In this document: positions 7,293 to 8,333 of the stretch, piece after piece | How the letters are laid out: the number at the start of each line of letters is the position of its first letter | Numbering within the stretch: position 1 is the first letter of the stretch | Source of the DNA: Acidobacteriota bacterium | GTDB taxonomy: Bacteria > Acidobacteriota > Vicinamibacteria > Vicinamibacterales > 2-12-FULL-66-21 | Length of the DNA: 8,333 nt | Reading direction: 5' to 3' | NCBI GenBank assembly: GCA_020200195.1 | Contig: JAIVJE010000393.1 | Location: 1-8,333, forward strand | Notes under the pieces: model-generated | Database searches by the model: none | The model's input: only the letters and a program-made list of their open reading frames with translations | Told to the model about the DNA's origin: nothing | Position numbers and translations under genes: made by a program

Positions 7293-7311
7293 TGCGTCCT
7301 GTTCACATGGC

Positions 7312-7932
7312 TCAGAAGCGGACGCCTACACCGATCCGGACCTCGTTGACCTGGTAGGCGTTTCGCGCGTTGAGGGCGGACGCGACGCCGGTCGCCAGGA
7401 TCTTCTTGTACCGGTAGCCGATGTCCAGCGCGAGCGGCCCACCCTGCACGACGACACCGCCGCCGGCACCGAGCAACGGCTCGGTCCGGTTGAGGAACGC
7501 CAGCCCTGCGTCGAGCACCGCATCGGTTCGTCTGCCAAAGCCGGAAAGCGAGGTACTCAGACGCGCCATGCCCGCGGTCGCCTCGGCATAAGGACGAACA
7601 ACGGAATGCGGCGACGCGATGAACCGCACACCCGCTTCGCCGTACCACGCCGAGACGCGCAGGTCGACCGGGGTGAGGTCGAGCAGACCGAGGAGCGGCG
7701 GCTTGATATCGGAGAGCCGGCCCACTTCGCCGACGATCTGAATGTTGGGGGTGAGACCGGCGGCGACGCTGCCGCCGAACGTCGATGCCATCGAGGTTCC
7801 GCCGACGACGGAGGACGTGCCGAACGTGAAGCCGCCGAAGCCCTGCACCGATGTATTGGCGCCCTGCGCTCGCGCCGCCGCCGGAATCGAACACACGACC
7901 ACGGTCGCCGAAAGGATCAGCAGTTGTCGCAT
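7312..7932 (-). CDS. Small outer-membrane beta-barrel protein
   Basis: A 206-aa secreted protein of unknown specific role. Residues 1-22 are a Sec signal peptide (Arg2, hydrophobic LLILSATVVV, cleavage after A20-R-A22 before Gln23). The mature part alternates polar and hydrophobic residues in Gly/Ala-rich strands, such as VQGFGGFTFGTSSVVGG, YAEATAGMARL, GAGGGVVVQGG and LALDIGYRYKK. It ends VRIGVGVRF, with the C-terminal Phe that directs insertion by the BAM machinery. Length fits an eight-stranded barrel of the OmpA/OmpW or Opa-like class. The start is set by the signal peptide; a GGAG lies 10 bases upstream of ATG 7932. The frame extends to 8094, but that extension is Arg/Cys-rich and unconvincing. 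The gene converges on the ABC exporter with only 19 bases between stops and no evident terminator. Confidence 0.82.
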   Translation of the reverse strand: MRQLLILSATVVVCSIPAAARAQGANTSVQGFGGFTFGTSSVVGGTSMASTFGGSVAAGLTPNIQIVGEVGRLSDIKPPLLGLLDLTPVDLRVSAWYGEAGVRFIASPHSVVRPYAEATAGMARLSTSLSGFGRRTDAVLDAGLAFLNRTEPLLGAGGGVVVQGGPLALDIGYRYKKILATGVASALNARNAYQVNEVRIGVGVRF

Positions 7933-8100
7933 GATAAGGACACTCCGGCGCTGGCATCTGTCGACGGAGCAACGGCGGTGCCACTTCGAACACGGAGAAA
8001 TTTGCTGAAGAAAACCGCGGGCCGCGCCGGTCAGGCCACGGAGTGACGCCTCTGGCAGACATCTCCGCCATAAGGCACATCGGTCGCGTAACATATCGCC
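7933..8100. promoter_or_regulatory. Divergent promoter region, beta-barrel and zinc-ribbon genes
   Basis: 168 bases separate two divergent starts. On the plus strand TAACAT (8089-8094, 4 of 6 matches to TATAAT) sits 6 bases before ATG 8101, which would give a leaderless transcript. I see no confident promoter for the minus-strand barrel gene. Confidence 0.3.
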
Positions 8101-8333
8101 ATGGACAACGTCTTAATCCGATCGCAGCCCTGCTCCGAGTGCGGCGCAGACGTGCTCTGGACGCAGAATGCCTGGATGGCGGACGGCATGGCCCACGCGG
8201 CCTATCGATGCCTGAACGGGCACGTCGTCGATCCGGCCATGACGAGACAGTGTCCCGCCTGCGGAGTGCACGACACGGTGGTCGTTGGCATGGTCGAGGG
8301 ACGGCAGCAGTTCAAGTGTGCGAGATGTGGTGA
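8101..8333 (+). CDS. Cysteine-rich double zinc-ribbon protein, 3' end outside window
   Basis: An open frame of 77 complete codons that runs off the window. Its cysteines form two clusters: C11-x2-C14 with C37-x3-H41, and C51-x2-C54 with C73-x2-C76. The second is a classic zinc-ribbon spacing (CPACG ... CARCG) and the first looks like a treble-clef or variant ribbon (CSECG ... CLNGH). Each cluster should bind one zinc ion. Sequence between them contains DVLWTQNAWM and HAAYRC. It has no signal peptide, so it is probably cytoplasmic and may bind nucleic acid or protein. I do not recognise a named family. The regular Cys pairs and the following Gly residues make chance coding unlikely. No Shine-Dalgarno is seen. 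Confidence 0.72.
   Translation, partial: MDNVLIRSQPCSECGADVLWTQNAWMADGMAHAAYRCLNGHVVDPAMTRQCPACGVHDTVVVGMVEGRQQFKCARCG

Noticed and set aside
7933..8094. 54-residue extension of the beta-barrel protein
   Set aside because: It would bury a clear signal peptide, and its composition is Arg/Cys-rich.

Overview
The window is high-GC DNA from a Gram-negative bacterium. An Oar-like TonB-dependent receptor beside a TPR-tailed sulfatase-fold lipoprotein, together with a small overlapping nucleotidyltransferase cassette, suggests an Acidobacteriota genome, perhaps the Vicinamibacteria. This assignment is inferred from gene content; no rRNA or marker gene is present.

Region 1 (1-3922, plus strand): the C-terminal ~700 codons of a TonB-dependent outer-membrane receptor, interrupted by two opposite single-base frame changes (about 258-283 and 1757-1775). 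Eleven bases after its stop lies a sulfatase/alkaline-phosphatase-fold lipoprotein with a C-terminal TPR region. A strong intrinsic terminator (2149-2181) falls inside the lipoprotein's signal-peptide codons.

Region 2 (3923-5067, minus strand): a 71-aa protein overlaps the start of a nucleotidyltransferase-like gene that has an excellent Shine-Dalgarno sequence but loses recognisable sequence after about 31 codons, next to the sulfatase stop. Upstream lies a single-domain PqiA-like membrane protein.

Region 3 (5068-5474): a 407-bp divergent intergenic region with a -10-like hexamer near each end and no convincing gene.

Region 4 (5475-7932): a complete six-helix ABC exporter half-transporter (plus strand) converges with a small outer-membrane beta-barrel protein (minus strand).

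Region 5 (7933-8333): a short divergent promoter region, then the start of a cysteine-rich protein with two zinc-binding clusters, cut by the window end.

Most of the window is envelope biology: outer-membrane uptake, a periplasm-facing hydrolase, inner-membrane proteins, export and a porin-like barrel. I see no tRNA, rRNA, CRISPR array, insertion sequence or phage gene, and no clear new multi-gene system. The points most worth a second look are the truncated overlapping gene pair at 3943-4175, the terminator inside a signal peptide, and the Thr-for-Cys active site of the sulfatase-like protein.
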